This document shows, piece by piece, positions 10,564 through 19,168 of a stretch of 64,000 nucleotides of DNA. Every line of letters starts with the position of its first letter. Position 1 is the stretch's first letter. The position numbers were made by a program, and so were the translations under genes. Source of the stretch: Candidatus Amarobacillus elongatus. Lineage in GTDB: Bacteria; Chloroflexota; Dehalococcoidia; Tepidiformales; Tepidiformaceae. The stretch covers positions 10,540 to 74,539 of the forward strand of contig JADJBX010000011.1 in assembly GCA_016703545.1 (NCBI GenBank), read 5' to 3'. Below the pieces are notes generated by a model. The model was not told where the DNA came from. It saw only the letters and a list, made by a program, of their open reading frames with translations, and made no database searches.

Positions 10564-10845
10564 CTAGTGCCCGCCCTGCAGCGGGATGAGATCGAGCCCG
10601 AGCAGCACCCGGTCCCGGTCGGAAAGGTCCCCGATGATCTTGCGAACGGGCTCCGGAAGCTGTTTCACGAGCGTCGGCGTCGCAAGGATCTTTTCGTCCT
10701 CGGCGAGCACCGGGTTTTCGAGCACGTCGATGATCTCCACGTCGAAGCGCTCATCCAGCTGCGTACGCACGATCTCGAACAGGTTGTCGATGGCCCGTTG
10801 CGAAGTCGGCGAAAGACCCGTGACATAGAGTCGAAGGCGGTACAT
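10564..10845 (-). CDS. kaiB: Circadian clock protein KaiB
   Basis: 93 residues, a typical KaiB: YRLRLYVTGLSPTSQRAIDN, IIDVLENPVLAEDEKILATP, TLVKQLPEPVRKIIGDLSDR, LLGLDLIPLQGGH. The C-terminal half is close to the cyanobacterial consensus, including the Pro-rich turn needed for the fold switch. It begins four bases after the stop of the preceding response regulator and has GAGGAGAA upstream, so the genes are co-transcribed and probably co-translated. It should bind the CI ring of the neighbouring KaiC. Confidence 0.96.
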   Translation of the reverse strand: MYRLRLYVTGLSPTSQRAIDNLFEIVRTQLDERFDVEIIDVLENPVLAEDEKILATPTLVKQLPEPVRKIIGDLSDRDRVLLGLDLIPLQGGH

Positions 10846-10848
10846 GGC

Positions 10849-11697
10849 TCAGATTCTCCTCGGGAACAGGCGGCGGTGACCCACGCGGTAGTAGTCCACG
10901 AGGATTCCCATCATTTCGAGCGCCAGGAGGCGGCTTTCGGCGGTAAACGCCTGTGACTGGTCGTGGCCGGACGTGGATACCACCCGATCCAGCGCCGCAA
11001 TGTGGATGTCCACCAGGTCGCGCGGCCCGGCGTTGAGGTCCCCCAACTCCGTCACCAGCCGTTCCATCGCTTCCCGCGGTTTGCTTGAGGCCGCCGCGAG
11101 GTGCTCGATGTACCTCGCGGTGATCGCCGCGTACTCCCCCGTCAGGCTCGCGAACACCGTTGCGTCGCGCGCCTTGATCGCCCCCGAACGCGCCATCGCC
11201 GCCGTCACCACCGTGCCCTGCGTCTCCGTCGAAAGGCGCCGGTAGTTCTCCAGCATGTCCCGCAGCTCCGCTACTTCCTCGTCCCGGCGGCGCTTCACCG
11301 CGTACCCCAGCGCGCGCCGCAGCGGCAGCGGCCGGATCTCCGATTTGAACAGGCAGTCCTGCGCCCCCGCCGCGATGCACGCCGCCGCGAGCTCCTCGTC
11401 GTCCACCCCGCTCAGCACGATCACCGGCGTCCGCCCCGCCGCCTCCTTGATCCCGCGCAGCGTCGCCAGCCCCGTCGCGTCCGGCAGGCCGAGGTCCAGC
11501 AGCACCACGTCCACCTGCCGCGTCCGCAGCTCCGCGATCGATTCCCCCAGCCGCGTGCGATGGACGATGTCGTAATCCGGGCCCGCCACCCCGTCGAGCA
11601 GCTCCTCGACCAGGTCCGCGTCCGCCGGGTTGTCCTCCACGAGGAGCAGCACGCGGCCCGCGTCTCGCGGCCCCGCCACCGATGTATTCGCCAGCAT
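10849..11697 (-). CDS. Response regulator with KaiA/RsbU-like C-terminal helical domain (KaiA3-like candidate)
   Basis: 282 residues. Residues 15-135 form a complete receiver: acidic pair E21-D22, phospho-acceptor D68 (VDVVLLDLGLPD), S96 and K118. A helical linker (about 136-180) leads to an all-helical C-terminal domain (about 185-282). That part can be laid by eye on the KaiA C-terminal bundle: RDLVDIHIAALDRVV against the KaiA helix containing EIHMELID, and ESRLLALEMMGILVDYYR against the last KaiA helix. The RsbU N-terminal domain has the same fold, so it is an alternative. The gene order (this gene, kaiB, kaiC) equals cyanobacterial kaiABC. Its start overlaps the upstream kinase stop by one base (TGATG). 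The receiver is certain; the KaiA relation is inference. Confidence 0.7.
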   Translation of the reverse strand: MLANTSVAGPRDAGRVLLLVEDNPADADLVEELLDGVAGPDYDIVHRTRLGESIAELRTRQVDVVLLDLGLPDATGLATLRGIKEAAGRTPVIVLSGVDDEELAAACIAAGAQDCLFKSEIRPLPLRRALGYAVKRRRDEEVAELRDMLENYRRLSTETQGTVVTAAMARSGAIKARDATVFASLTGEYAAITARYIEHLAAASSKPREAMERLVTELGDLNAGPRDLVDIHIAALDRVVSTSGHDQSQAFTAESRLLALEMMGILVDYYRVGHRRLFPRRI

Positions 11698-12857
11698 CAG
11701 CGCCCCTCCCGCGTGCTGTCTCCCGGCACGGAGAACGAGAACGACGTGTCCTCGCCCACCGCCGATTCGACCCACAGCCGCCCGCCGTGCCGCTCGACGA
11801 TGCGCCGCGCGATGGCGAGCCCCAGCCCGCTGCCGTCGCCGCTGCCCCGCGGCTGCAGCCGCTGAAACATCTCGAACACCCGCTCCTGGTGCTCCATCGG
11901 AATGCCAATGCCGTTGTCGTGCACCGTGATGACCCACATCTCCCCGTCCCGGTGCGACGAAAGCGCGATGCGCCCGTCCGCCTCTGGCCGGAACTTGATG
12001 GCGTTGCCGACCAGGTTCTGCAGCACCTGCCCCAGCGCGCGCCCATCGCCGCGCACCACCGGAAGCTCCCCCACCGAGACCGTCACGCCCGCTTCGTGAA
12101 TCGCCACCGTGAGATCGCGCGCGACGGCACGCGCGATCGCCGCGAGATCCACCGGCCCGGCGGGGAGCTCGGCGCTGCCCACGCGCGAATACAGCAGCAG
12201 GTCCCTCACCAGCCGCTGCATGCGCCGGGCGCCTTCGGCCGTGTGCGAAAGGTACCGCCGGCCACGGTCATCGAGCGCCGCCCCGTATCGCGCGGCCAGC
12301 AGGTCCGTGTAGCTGACGATGGTGCGAAGCGGCTCCTCGAGGTCGTGCGAGACGATCTCCGCGAAGTGCTGCAGCTCGGCGTTCGAGCGCTCCAGGTCCG
12401 CCTGCCGCGCCGCCGTTCCCGCATCGCCGCCGCGCGCCGCCGCCGCACTCATGCCGGCCGCCACGATGGGCATGGCCCACGCCAGCAGCGTGTCCAGCCC
12501 GTCGCCCGCCGCTCCCCCCGTGTCCTTCGCCGCTGCCGCCCGCCGCTCGGCGCTCGCCGTCGCCAGCCAGCCCGCGACCGGCACCCCCCGCTCCGCCAGC
12601 TCCTCCCCGAAGGCGAGCAGCGCCGTCGCCGTCGCGCGCCAGTCCCCGTTCTCCGCGGCCAGCCCGGCTGCGACCGCGACGAAGCGCGCGAACCGCGGCT
12701 CACCGCCGCCCGGCCACGCCAGCAGGAACTGCCGGATCCGCGGGAGGTCGTTCGCCGCGGGCTCCATCCACGGCTCCGCCGCGCCCCGAACGGCCTCGGC
12801 CGCGGGCATCACGAGACCGCCCCCGGCGGACATCCGGGCGTTCGCGCGCGAAGCCAT
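11697..12857 (-). CDS. Sensor histidine kinase at the head of the kai cluster
   Basis: About 386 residues from ATG 12857; a GTG at 12899 would add 14. The N-terminal 150 or so residues are Ala-rich, helical and not recognised. The kinase core has the phosphoacceptor His in FAEIVSHDLEEPLRTIVSYT, N-box GQVLQNLVGNAIKF, G1 box HDNGIGIPMEHQERVFEMFQ and G2 GSGLGLAIARRIVERHGG. The HDLxEPLR type is common in phytochrome-like kinases. Its partner is very likely the response regulator that overlaps its stop codon. No membrane segment is seen, so it is probably cytoplasmic. A TACGAT box ends 11 bp before the ATG, compatible with a very short leader. Confidence 0.9.
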   Translation of the reverse strand: MASRANARMSAGGGLVMPAAEAVRGAAEPWMEPAANDLPRIRQFLLAWPGGGEPRFARFVAVAAGLAAENGDWRATATALLAFGEELAERGVPVAGWLATASAERRAAAAKDTGGAAGDGLDTLLAWAMPIVAAGMSAAAARGGDAGTAARQADLERSNAELQHFAEIVSHDLEEPLRTIVSYTDLLAARYGAALDDRGRRYLSHTAEGARRMQRLVRDLLLYSRVGSAELPAGPVDLAAIARAVARDLTVAIHEAGVTVSVGELPVVRGDGRALGQVLQNLVGNAIKFRPEADGRIALSSHRDGEMWVITVHDNGIGIPMEHQERVFEMFQRLQPRGSGDGSGLGLAIARRIVERHGGRLWVESAVGEDTSFSFSVPGDSTREGR

Positions 12858-13082
12858 CGGGACCGGCAATCGTACCCATACGAGAGATTGCCGGGGCACT
12901 TACTTCGCACGCTTTCCATGGCGGCCAGTTCTACGCCGGAAAAAACGCGTGAATAACCGCCGTCCGGCCGCGATATCGCGGACCCTTGGGCACGGCGCGG
13001 TCCCACCGTCCGCGTTCCGTCCCGGGTTCATGAAAGGACCGGAATATGCAACTCCCGCAGCACCGGCGCCCCCTCCCGCGGC

Positions 13083-13879
13083 CTACCCCAGCCCCCACCG
13101 TTCCCGCACGCGCGCCTCGATCCAGCCGAACACCAGCCGGTCGATCGTCATCCCCAGGGCCACGATCACGAGCATGATCGCGATCACCTGCGACACGTCG
13201 TTCAGGTCCCGCCCGAGGCTCAGCAGGTGCCCCAGGCTCATACTCACGAACAGCAGCTCCGCCGCCAGCAACGACCGCCACGCGAACGACCAGCCAGCTT
13301 CAGCCCCTGCACCATCGAGGGCAGCATCGCCGGCAGGACGATCAACCGCAGCCGTTGCCACGGCCCGCCCCCAAACATGCTCGACGCCCGCAACAGCAGC
13401 GGCGGGATGTCGCGCACCCCCGCCCGCGCCGAGATCGCGATGGAACACACCGACCCCATGAGCACCACGAAGATGATCGCCGTCTCGTTCAGGCCGAACC
13501 ACAGCACCGCCAGTGGGAACCACGTCACGCTGGGCAACGATTGCAGCCCGAGGACGAGGCTCCCCGCCGTCTCGTCGAACCACGGGAATGATCCCATCGC
13601 GACGCCCAGGACCAGCCCCACCACAATGGACGCCCCGAAGCCGATCGCCATCCGGCGCATGGTCGCCGTGAGCGCGTCCCCGAGGTACCCCTGTTCGGCG
13701 TTGTAGCGCAGCGCGTCCCACACCGCGCCCGGTCCCGGCAGCGTGTACGAAGGCCACACCTCCGCGTCGGCGATGAGCTTCCAGCCCAGCAACAGCGCCG
13801 CGTAGAACGCCCCCACGCGGACCGCTTTCAGCCCCGGGACGCCCCGCCGCGGCGCGACTGCCACGCGTGCCGCCGTCAC
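13083..13879 (-). pseudogene. ssuC: ABC transporter permease, SsuC/TauC type, one frameshift
   Basis: About 265 residues after correction, six predicted membrane helices, with the BPD_transp_1 region (ASSMFGGGPWQRLRLIVLPA, the EAA loop) near residue 165-190. The last 70 residues (SFAWRSLLAAELLFVSMSLG to RERWGLG) are in another frame; the switch lies at 13290-13297, where GGCC appears as GCC. The GTG start overlaps the ATPase stop by four bases (GTGA), so the three transporter genes are translationally coupled. It forms the inner-membrane channel for an aliphatic sulfonate, taurine or related sulfur compound. Confidence 0.88.
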
Positions 13880-14712
13880 CGCCGCACCCCGGCCGCTGCC
13901 TCCGTCCGCAGCTCATCCCGGATGGCGGCCGCGTAATCGGCCACGCCGTGCGAATCGGGGTCACGCGGGTGCGGCAGCGTGATCTCGACCTCCCGCCGGA
14001 TCCGTCCCGGCGAAGGCGACATCACCACCACGCGGTCCGCCAGCAGCACGGCCTCCCGCACGTTGTGCGTCACGAAGATCACCGTCGTCCCCGTCCTCGC
14101 CCAGATCGCCTGCAACTCCTCTTGCAGCGTATCCCGCGTCTGGGCGTCGAGCGCCGCGAACGGTTCGTCCATGAGCAGGATCCGCGGCGACAGCGCCAGG
14201 CTCCGCGCGATTTGCACCCGCTGCTTCATGCCCCCGCTCAACTCGTGCACGAATGCGTTCTCGAAGCGGGACAGCCCCACCAGCTCCAGGTACTCCCGCG
14301 CCCGTTCGCGCCGCTCCCGGGCTGGCACGCCCGCCAATCGCAGGCCGAACTCCGCGTTCGCGCGCACGTTCAGCCACGGGAACAGCGCCGCCTCCTGGAA
14401 GACCACGATGCGGTCCCGCCCCGGCCCCACGACCGGCTCCCCGTCCACGAGCATCTGCCCCGCCGAGGGCCGTTCGAACCCGGCGACGATGTTTAGCAAC
14501 GTCGACTTCCCGCACCCCGAGGGGCCCACCACGCACACGAACTCCCCCTCGCGCACCGAGAGGCTGACGCCGTCGAGCGCGAGCGTGTCGTGCCGCCGGG
14601 TGGCGAAGCGCCGGGAGACGCCCCGCAGTTCGAGCACGGGCGGCCGCGCGGCGTCGCCACCGGCCCCGGGCGCTGGCGCCGGACGGGTGGGCGCGAACGG
14701 CGCCGCGCTCAC
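13876..14712 (-). CDS. ssuB: ABC transporter ATPase, SsuB/TauB type
   Basis: 278 residues. Walker A GPSGCGKS, Q-loop VFQEAALFPWL, signature LSGGMKQRVQIARSL, Walker B RILLMDEPFAALD and the switch His in VIFVTHNVREAV are all intact. The pattern matches the sulfonate/nitrate/taurine importer group. It lies between the substrate-binding protein (GTGA overlap at its start) and the permease (GTGA overlap at its end). The first 25 residues are a Pro/Ala-rich extension. The nearby YezD gene supports a sulfur role; the exact substrate is open. Confidence 0.93.
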   Translation of the reverse strand: MSAAPFAPTRPAPAPGAGGDAARPPVLELRGVSRRFATRRHDTLALDGVSLSVREGEFVCVVGPSGCGKSTLLNIVAGFERPSAGQMLVDGEPVVGPGRDRIVVFQEAALFPWLNVRANAEFGLRLAGVPARERRERAREYLELVGLSRFENAFVHELSGGMKQRVQIARSLALSPRILLMDEPFAALDAQTRDTLQEELQAIWARTGTTVIFVTHNVREAVLLADRVVVMSPSPGRIRREVEITLPHPRDPDSHGVADYAAAIRDELRTEAAAGVRR

Positions 14713-15785
14713 TCCGTCACCGCCGGGAGCCCAAGCTCGGCCAGCACCCAGTTCAGCGGACCGAGGTCATAGATGCCGTCCAGGTTCGGCTTCTTCGCGC
14801 CGAAGAAGCCCAGCTTCTCCGCATCGGCCGCCCCCTTGCGCAGGCTCGCCGCGATCGGGTCGTACGTGAAATCGAGCCCCTTCCACGCCGCGTCGATGAC
14901 CTCCTTCGCCAGTGCCGCCGAGGTCACCTGCCGGATCGTCTCGTTCGCCGCCGTCTTCGCCGATTCCGGGTCGGCCTGGATCGCCTGCACCGCGCGCACA
15001 TGCCCGCGCAGGAACCGCTCGACCACCTCCGGGTGCTCCTCCAGGAACGCGGTCCGCACGATCACGTTCGTCGTGACGAACCGTCCCCCGGCCCAGAGGC
15101 TGCGCTCATCGAGGAAGAGCCGCCCGCCCGCCTGCTGGATGAGCCGCGTCGCCCACGGCTCCGGCACCCACGCACCGTCGATGTCGCCCTTCTGGAAGAG
15201 CGCCAGCGTGGTGGCGTTCTCCGTGGGGAGCACCGTCACGCTGCCGCCCTGTTCCTTCGCCTTGAGCCCGTTCGCCAGCAGCCACGCGCGCAGGGCCACG
15301 TCCTGCGTGTTCCCCAGCTGCGGCGTCGCGATCGTCTTGCCCGCGAGATCCGCCGGCCGCTCGATGCCGCGATCCGCGCGCACCACCAGGCTCGCGCCGC
15401 CGCTCGCCGCCCCCGAGATCACCCGCAGCGCCTCCCCGTTCGATTGCACGAAGCCGTTGATCGACGGGTTCGGGCCGATGTACGAGATGTCGATCTCACC
15501 CGCGAAGAGCGCCTCGATCACCGCCGGACCGGCGTTGAACGCCTTCGCGTCCAGCCGCACATCCCCGCCCAGTTCGCGCGCGAAGATACCGTCGTGGAGG
15601 CCCACCAGCGCGGGCGCGTGCGTCACGTTGGCGAAGTACCCCAGCCGCAGGGTGACGGGGCCCGATGGCGCCGAATCCGCCGCGGCCCCCGTCGCCGCCT
15701 CCCCTCCGCACCCGCTCACCGCGACCGCCACCACCACCGCAGCCGCCGCGACGGCGGTGAGCAACTTCGTTCGATTCCACTTCAT
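14709..15785 (-). CDS. ssuA: ABC transporter substrate-binding lipoprotein, SsuA/TauA type
   Basis: About 358 residues. N-terminal lipoprotein signal with lipobox ending VAVSGCGG. The binding protein follows: LRLGYFANVTHAPALVGLHD, FNAGPAVIEALFAGEIDISY, IGPNPSINGF, KGDIDGAWVPEPWATRLI, all typical of the NMT1/SsuA class. ATG 15785 is preferred over ATG 15794 because AGGAAGGA sits nine bases before it. It is the first gene of the importer operon and is separated from the YezD gene by a terminator hairpin. It would capture a sulfonate-like compound outside the membrane. Confidence 0.92.
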   Translation of the reverse strand: MKWNRTKLLTAVAAAAVVVAVAVSGCGGEAATGAAADSAPSGPVTLRLGYFANVTHAPALVGLHDGIFARELGGDVRLDAKAFNAGPAVIEALFAGEIDISYIGPNPSINGFVQSNGEALRVISGAASGGASLVVRADRGIERPADLAGKTIATPQLGNTQDVALRAWLLANGLKAKEQGGSVTVLPTENATTLALFQKGDIDGAWVPEPWATRLIQQAGGRLFLDERSLWAGGRFVTTNVIVRTAFLEEHPEVVERFLRGHVRAVQAIQADPESAKTAANETIRQVTSAALAKEVIDAAWKGLDFTYDPIAASLRKGAADAEKLGFFGAKKPNLDGIYDLGPLNWVLAELGLPAVTE

Positions 15786-15809
15786 TTCGTGCATTCCTTC
15801 CTGGTTGGT

Positions 15810-15853
15810 GTCCGAAAACGAAAGAGGCCACCCGTGCGATGACGGGTGGCCTC
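15810..15853 (-). terminator. Terminator between the YezD-like gene and the ABC importer
   Basis: Perfect 12-bp inverted repeat (15824-15835 with 15842-15853, loop of 6) followed on the minus strand by TTTCGTTTTCGG. It ends the YezD transcript, or acts as an attenuator setting the ratio of YezD to transporter messages, since all these genes point the same way and the gap is only 120 bp. Confidence 0.75.
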
Positions 15854-15905
15854 CAGGGGTCTGGTCAGCCGGTTCCTGGGGCGTCAGACGCCGGGCGGGG
15901 ACAGC

Positions 15906-16094
15906 TCATAGCCGCTTCTTCTCCGTGATCTCGATGTGCACCACCCGCCCGTCCTGCACGGCCAGCCCGATGGTCCCGAAGCGAAGCGCGCGCATCGCAC
16001 GCAATACCTCGACCAGCACCACGCGTTCCGATGCGCTCGGGCCCGTCGCGGCGCCATCCTTCATCCAGCGGGGAGTGGCTTTCTCATCATTCAT
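15906..16094 (-). CDS. YezD family (DUF2292) small protein
   Basis: 62 residues from ATG 16094; another ATG at 16121 would add nine. The core VLRAMRALRFGTIGLAVQDG then RVVHIEITEKKRL is the whole conserved DUF2292 motif. Members of about this size sit beside sulfur uptake and assimilation genes in Firmicutes and others; the biochemical role is unknown. Here it precedes the sulfonate-type importer, which fits that pattern and strengthens the sulfur assignment of the transporter. Confidence 0.85.
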   Translation of the reverse strand: MNDEKATPRWMKDGAATGPSASERVVLVEVLRAMRALRFGTIGLAVQDGRVVHIEITEKKRL

Positions 16095-16103
16095 GACTAA
16101 GTT

Positions 16104-16116
16104 GATAGACATTATC
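16104..16116 (-). promoter_or_regulatory. GATA-N5-TATC inverted repeat before the YezD gene
   Basis: A small AT-rich island in a GC-rich region, with the inverted repeat GATA (16104-16107) and TATC (16113-16116) just upstream of the preferred YezD start. Its position suits an operator for a sulfur or cysteine regulator. No regulator gene is nearby and the motif is short. Confidence 0.3.
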
Positions 16117-16342
16117 GTCATTGTCCCCGCCGGTCAACCCTCCGCCACGGCACTCCCAGCCGCCCCTGCCGTTAATGGCGGGCGAAAGCCCCCAGCTTCC
16201 GGCCGTTCGACCCCCTTCCCCGCCTTCCCGCCCGTGCTACGCTCGCGAGACCGAACGAACGCATGGCCGCCGGCCCCGCCGGCGGCGCTCTCCCGGGGCA
16301 TTCGCCACACCCTCGTGGGCGGGCCCCGCCACGAGGGGTGCC

Positions 16343-16936
16343 ATGGAATCCGAACAGTACGTCTCCCCCGTTCTCGGGGCCCTCTCCATCGGCGTCGTCT
16401 TCGCCGTCCTCGCCGCCATGCTCGTCCTCGAAGCCCCCTGGGCGGGCCGCGTCCGCGATTTCTTCGCCGACCACAGCCAGAAGGCGATGTTCACCGTCGC
16501 CATGACGGCCACCCTCTCCTCCCTCTATTACTCCGAGTACGTGGGTTTCATCCCCTGCGAGTTCTGCTGGTTCCAGCGCATCGCCATGTACCCACTCGCG
16601 GCCCTGCTCCTCGTCGCGCTCGTCAGCCGCGTCCGTCTCGAACCGCGCTACATCCTCACCCTCGCCGGCGTCGGCCTGCCCATCTCCATCTACCACTACC
16701 AGCTCCAGCTCTTCCCCGAACAGAAGGGCGTCTGCTCCGGCATCATCAGCTGCACCGACCGCAACGTGACCGAGTTCGGCATCGTCTCGATCCCGTTCAT
16801 GGCGGGCGCCGGCTTCCTCACCATCCTGCTCATGCAGCTGGCCGAGCACCGCGTGCGCTCCTGGCGCCGGGAAGAATCCGCCGGCGAGCCCGCCCTCGCG
16901 ACGCGCACCCCCGCCCGCCAGGCCGCACGCCGCTAA
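16343..16936 (+). CDS. DsbB/BdbC-like disulfide bond formation protein
   Basis: 197 residues with four or five membrane helices. Quinone-linked oxidoreductases of this family carry two Cys pairs; here the first is CEFC in GFIPCEFCWFQRIAMYPLA and the second is CSGIISC in a loop (EQKGVCSGIISCTDRN). It would re-oxidise an extracytoplasmic thioredoxin-like partner. The ATG at 16343 has GAGGGG five bases upstream. The partner DsbA/BdbD is not in the window. Divergent from the YezD gene across about 250 bp in which I see no other gene. Confidence 0.9.
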   Translation: MESEQYVSPVLGALSIGVVFAVLAAMLVLEAPWAGRVRDFFADHSQKAMFTVAMTATLSSLYYSEYVGFIPCEFCWFQRIAMYPLAALLLVALVSRVRLEPRYILTLAGVGLPISIYHYQLQLFPEQKGVCSGIISCTDRNVTEFGIVSIPFMAGAGFLTILLMQLAEHRVRSWRREESAGEPALATRTPARQAARR

Positions 16937-17025
16937 CGCGGGTCCGCCCGCACCACCGGGGAGGGCCCGACCCGCCCTGACCGCGCCCCTGCGTCGCGCG
17001 CAGACTGGCCGGAGGGGGTGTGGCC

Positions 17026-17577
17026 ATGAAGGTTCTTGTCGCCTACGCCAGCGCCCACGGGTCGACGCGCGGAATCGCCGAGCGGATCGCCGCCGGGCTG
17101 ACCGCCGGCGGCCACGAGGCCACGGCCGCCGCCATCGACCGCGATGGCGCCATCGCCGGGGGCGTGGCCGCCTTCGATGCCGTCGTCCTTGGCAGCGCCA
17201 TCCACAACAGCCGCTGGCTGCCCGAAGCCGACGCCTTCGCCCGCGCGAACGCCGCCGCTCTGCGCGACCGCCGGACGTGGCTCTTCAGCGTCCTCACCGT
17301 GGGGAACAGCAGCGCCGCCCTTGGGCGGCCGTTCGCCTGGCTCGTGCGGCGGCTCTCCGTGCCCGGCAACCTCGCCACGCTGCGCGCCACCCTGCGGCCC
17401 GCCGGCATCCGTCGCTTCGCCGGCGTCATCAGCGCCGAGGACATGGGCCGCGTGGGCGCCGCCTTCGTCCGCTTCACCGGCGGCAGCTGCGGCGACCACC
17501 GCGATTGGCGCGACATCGACGCGTGGGCCGCGTCCATCGCCCGCGCGCTCGGTCCCGGGAGCGCCGCCGCCGCCTGA
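17026..17577 (+). CDS. Flavodoxin-domain protein
   Basis: 183 residues from ATG 17026, chosen because GGAGGGGG lies about eight bases upstream; a GTG two codons earlier is possible. The N-terminus has the FMN phosphate-binding loop AYASAHGSTRGIAERIA, followed by DAVVLGSAIHNSRWLPEADA, which resembles the HemG/protoporphyrinogen-oxidase-like and stand-alone flavodoxin group. It is likely a cytoplasmic electron carrier or FMN-dependent oxidoreductase; no partner is nearby. Confidence 0.85.
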   Translation: MKVLVAYASAHGSTRGIAERIAAGLTAGGHEATAAAIDRDGAIAGGVAAFDAVVLGSAIHNSRWLPEADAFARANAAALRDRRTWLFSVLTVGNSSAALGRPFAWLVRRLSVPGNLATLRATLRPAGIRRFAGVISAEDMGRVGAAFVRFTGGSCGDHRDWRDIDAWAASIARALGPGSAAAA

Positions 17578-17608
17578 TCGCGGCCCCGGCGGCGCTCCCG
17601 GCTACGCC

Positions 17609-19168
17609 CTACTTGCCCGCCATGGGGATGTCGCCCACGTACTCCCACGGGTGGTCGTACGGCTGGTCCGGGTCCGCCCGCGGCGATTCGCCTTGGGTCC
17701 ACCACTTCGCGCGGAACACCTGCTTGTCGTGCTCCACCGTGTCCCCCGCGACGTACACCCGCTCCCCGCTCCAACGCTGGTAACTCCCCGGCGCCACCGG
17801 CACCACCGCGCGCACCGCCTCCCGGTCGCTTTCGAGCACGGGCCCGAGGTACCGCCACGGCGTGTCCCAGGTGTTCTTCACGGGCGCGTCCGGCTGGTCG
17901 CCCTGGGTGTACCACTTCGCCTGGTAGACGCGGCCCTGCCACACCACCTTCGATTCCGCTTCGTACGCCTTCGCCGAACGCCAGAGCGGGTAGGGGCTGG
18001 TGCGCGGGTCATCGCGCCCCGCCGTGTCCACACGCTTCACCGTTTCCCCGGGGTCGCCCGCCGGTTCCTCACGCGCGCCTTCCCCGAAGATCCGCGCGAA
18101 CTCCAGCGGCTCCTGGCTCACGCCGCTGCACGTGTTCGAAACCCGCCGGTCGTCCACGGCCACGCCGCAGCTCACATCCCGGTTCGCCGACCACGTCGAG
18201 ATGCGGCCGAGGCCCACCTCCTGCGCGAACCGCACGAGTGCGCGCGCGTCCTTCTGCGTGAACACCTCGGCCTCGATGTCGTTCTGGCCGATCATCGGCG
18301 TCGCCGCGATCATGCCCCACAGCTCCTCCTGCGTTTTCACCACCCCCGCCCGGCGGTAGGCGCCATCGAGCTGCTGCCACGTCGCCGTCAGCGCGAGCGT
18401 GCTCGCCTCGGCCATGCTCATCCCCGGCGCCCGCGCCCCGCCGTAGTTCATCGTCATCACGTTCAGCCCATCGAGCCGCACGCCCCGTGCCAGCATCAGG
18501 TCGACGATCGCGACCCCTTCGGCCGTCAGCCCGAATGGCGCCACGGGCAGCGTCAGCCACACCCGCAGCTCCTTGTTCCGTTCCTGCAGCGCCTTGATCG
18601 CATCGGCACGGCGCTCGTTCGCGCTCACGTTCCCCAGCGCCGCCCCTTCGATGTCGAAGTCGATGGCCCGCAGGTCGTACCGGTCGATGACGTCCTGGTA
18701 CGCCGAGGTCAGCTGCCCGGTGTCGAAGCAGACCGTCGCGAGCTCATCGTTGACGGCGCCCCCGAAGGAGACCGTGGCGTCGCCGCCGATTTCGCGGAGC
18801 CGCACCAGCCGCCGGTCGAGGTCGAGCGCACGCGCCGCCGCATCGAGCGTGTAGTACGTCCCCCACGAGGGCGCGCAGCGGTACGTCGAATCGGCCACGA
18901 TGAACCCGAGGATCACGTGCGAGGCCGGCTGCTGCGTCGAATCCTCGAAGTGCAGCGTGGGCGTGAGCGTGACGTCGACGTAGGGCGCGAACGCCGTCAG
19001 CGGCTGCTCCGCCTGCACATCCGAGATCACCGCCATCGTCCACCGCACCCCCCCGGCGATGAGCGCCGCCACCACGAGCAGGACGAACCCCACCCGCACG
19101 AGCGACACCCGCCGCGCCGCCGCCGGGCGCGGCTCCGGCGTCACCGCTGTATCGAATGGTCCGCTCAC
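17609..19168 (-). CDS. Membrane-anchored GH18 (chitinase-like) protein with two CBM5/12-like modules
   Basis: 519 residues. One membrane segment at about 22-43 anchors an extracellular protein. The GH18 core shows the SxGG strand (ATVSFGGAVN, near 135) and the catalytic DxDxE (AIDFDIEG, D170, D172, E174), then GLNVMTMNYG and a late ISTWSANRD. Two chitin-binding-type modules end the protein: WQGRVYQAKWYTQGDQPD at about 420 and DKQVFRAKWWTQGESPRA at about 490. The GTG start overlaps the stop of the GT2 synthase gene by four bases (GTGA), so synthesis of a beta-linked amino-sugar polymer and its trimming may be coupled. The substrate is inferred. Confidence 0.88.
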   Translation of the reverse strand: MSGPFDTAVTPEPRPAAARRVSLVRVGFVLLVVAALIAGGVRWTMAVISDVQAEQPLTAFAPYVDVTLTPTLHFEDSTQQPASHVILGFIVADSTYRCAPSWGTYYTLDAAARALDLDRRLVRLREIGGDATVSFGGAVNDELATVCFDTGQLTSAYQDVIDRYDLRAIDFDIEGAALGNVSANERRADAIKALQERNKELRVWLTLPVAPFGLTAEGVAIVDLMLARGVRLDGLNVMTMNYGGARAPGMSMAEASTLALTATWQQLDGAYRRAGVVKTQEELWGMIAATPMIGQNDIEAEVFTQKDARALVRFAQEVGLGRISTWSANRDVSCGVAVDDRRVSNTCSGVSQEPLEFARIFGEGAREEPAGDPGETVKRVDTAGRDDPRTSPYPLWRSAKAYEAESKVVWQGRVYQAKWYTQGDQPDAPVKNTWDTPWRYLGPVLESDREAVRAVVPVAPGSYQRWSGERVYVAGDTVEHDKQVFRAKWWTQGESPRADPDQPYDHPWEYVGDIPMAGK

